Source of the DNA: Streptomyces rugosispiralis
GTDB lineage: Bacteria; Actinomycetota; Actinomycetes; Streptomycetales; Streptomycetaceae
Assembly (NCBI RefSeq): GCF_024505145.1
Contig: NZ_JANIAA010000051.1
Coordinates: forward strand, 1 to 62,318
Direction of reading: 5' to 3'
DNA length: 62,318 bases
Every line of letters starts with the position of its first letter. The first letter of the stretch is position 1. Positions 62,305 through 62,318 of the stretch are shown in pieces. The notes beneath the pieces were generated by a model. It saw only the letters and a list, made by a program, of their open reading frames with translations. It did no database searches and was not told the origin of the DNA. The position numbers and the translations under genes are program-made.

Positions 62305-62318
62305 GATGGCGACGGCGG

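Noticed and set aside
1..62318. rRNA, tRNA, insertion sequences and linear-plasmid telomeres
   Set aside because: No rRNA or cloverleaf-like tRNA sequence, no transposase and no terminal palindrome array was seen; the window ends are internal cuts.

Overview
The window looks like part of a large, very GC-rich (about 70 percent by eye) Streptomyces-type conjugative plasmid or comparable mobile element. The reasons are the strong third-position GC bias, the many GTG starts, the DUF2637 (SpdB-like) membrane protein, the pRiA4b ORF-3 family protein, a MobF relaxase-helicase (TraA), a TraG/VirD4-type coupling ATPase, a ParA gene with an atypical partner, a primase-like replication protein and a serine resolvase. 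No rRNA, tRNA, CRISPR array or insertion sequence was seen. Both ends are cut: one gene runs off the left edge and a NERD-domain gene reaches the right edge.

Layout. 0-5.3 kb: minus-strand hypothetical genes, including a Phd-like antitoxin-type regulator with two perfect operators. 5.4-8.4 kb: archaeo-eukaryotic-primase-like replication protein and a small companion gene. 8.8-14 kb: an XRE/TPR regulator divergent from an operon of phosphotransferase-like, lactate-dehydrogenase-like and HPr-kinase-like genes. 14.1-19.5 kb: an XRE regulator, a tandem zeta-toxin protein, a small helical protein and a STAND-type NTPase. 19.6-30.2 kb: accessory genes, among them a zinc-finger/RapZ-C fusion, a protein carrying only the helical part of a coupling protein, a resolvase beside nested inverted repeats and a degenerate tyrosine recombinase. 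30.3-34.8 kb: a palindrome-flanked small regulator, a DEDDh exonuclease and a caspase-like pseudoenzyme. 34.8-44.3 kb: one long minus-strand operon of about 17 tightly packed genes (cytosine methyltransferase, ASCH, DUF4326, DUF1643, DnaB-N-like, membrane and metalloprotease-like proteins). 44.3-51.9 kb: a divergent plus-strand transfer and partition operon. 52-57.5 kb: TraA. 57.5-62.3 kb: two dense GGGGAA/TTCCCC repeat clusters flanking an HNH gene, then small genes and an Mrr-like/NERD pair.

How it fits together. The relaxase, coupling ATPase, DUF2637 protein and ParA pair form the transfer/maintenance backbone. The most unusual signal is that five of the last six genes of the 34.8-44.3 kb operon, and also the relaxase, end in the same acidic C-terminal motif (D/E-rich, then I/L-D-L/M). 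This suggests a common partner: either a type IV secretion recruitment signal, which would make these proteins cargo moved with the DNA, or an SSB-tail-like interaction tip. Many genes lack a Shine-Dalgarno sequence and instead show a -10-like hexamer 6-7 nt before the start codon, as expected for leaderless mRNAs. Functions are assigned by motif reading only; no database search was possible.
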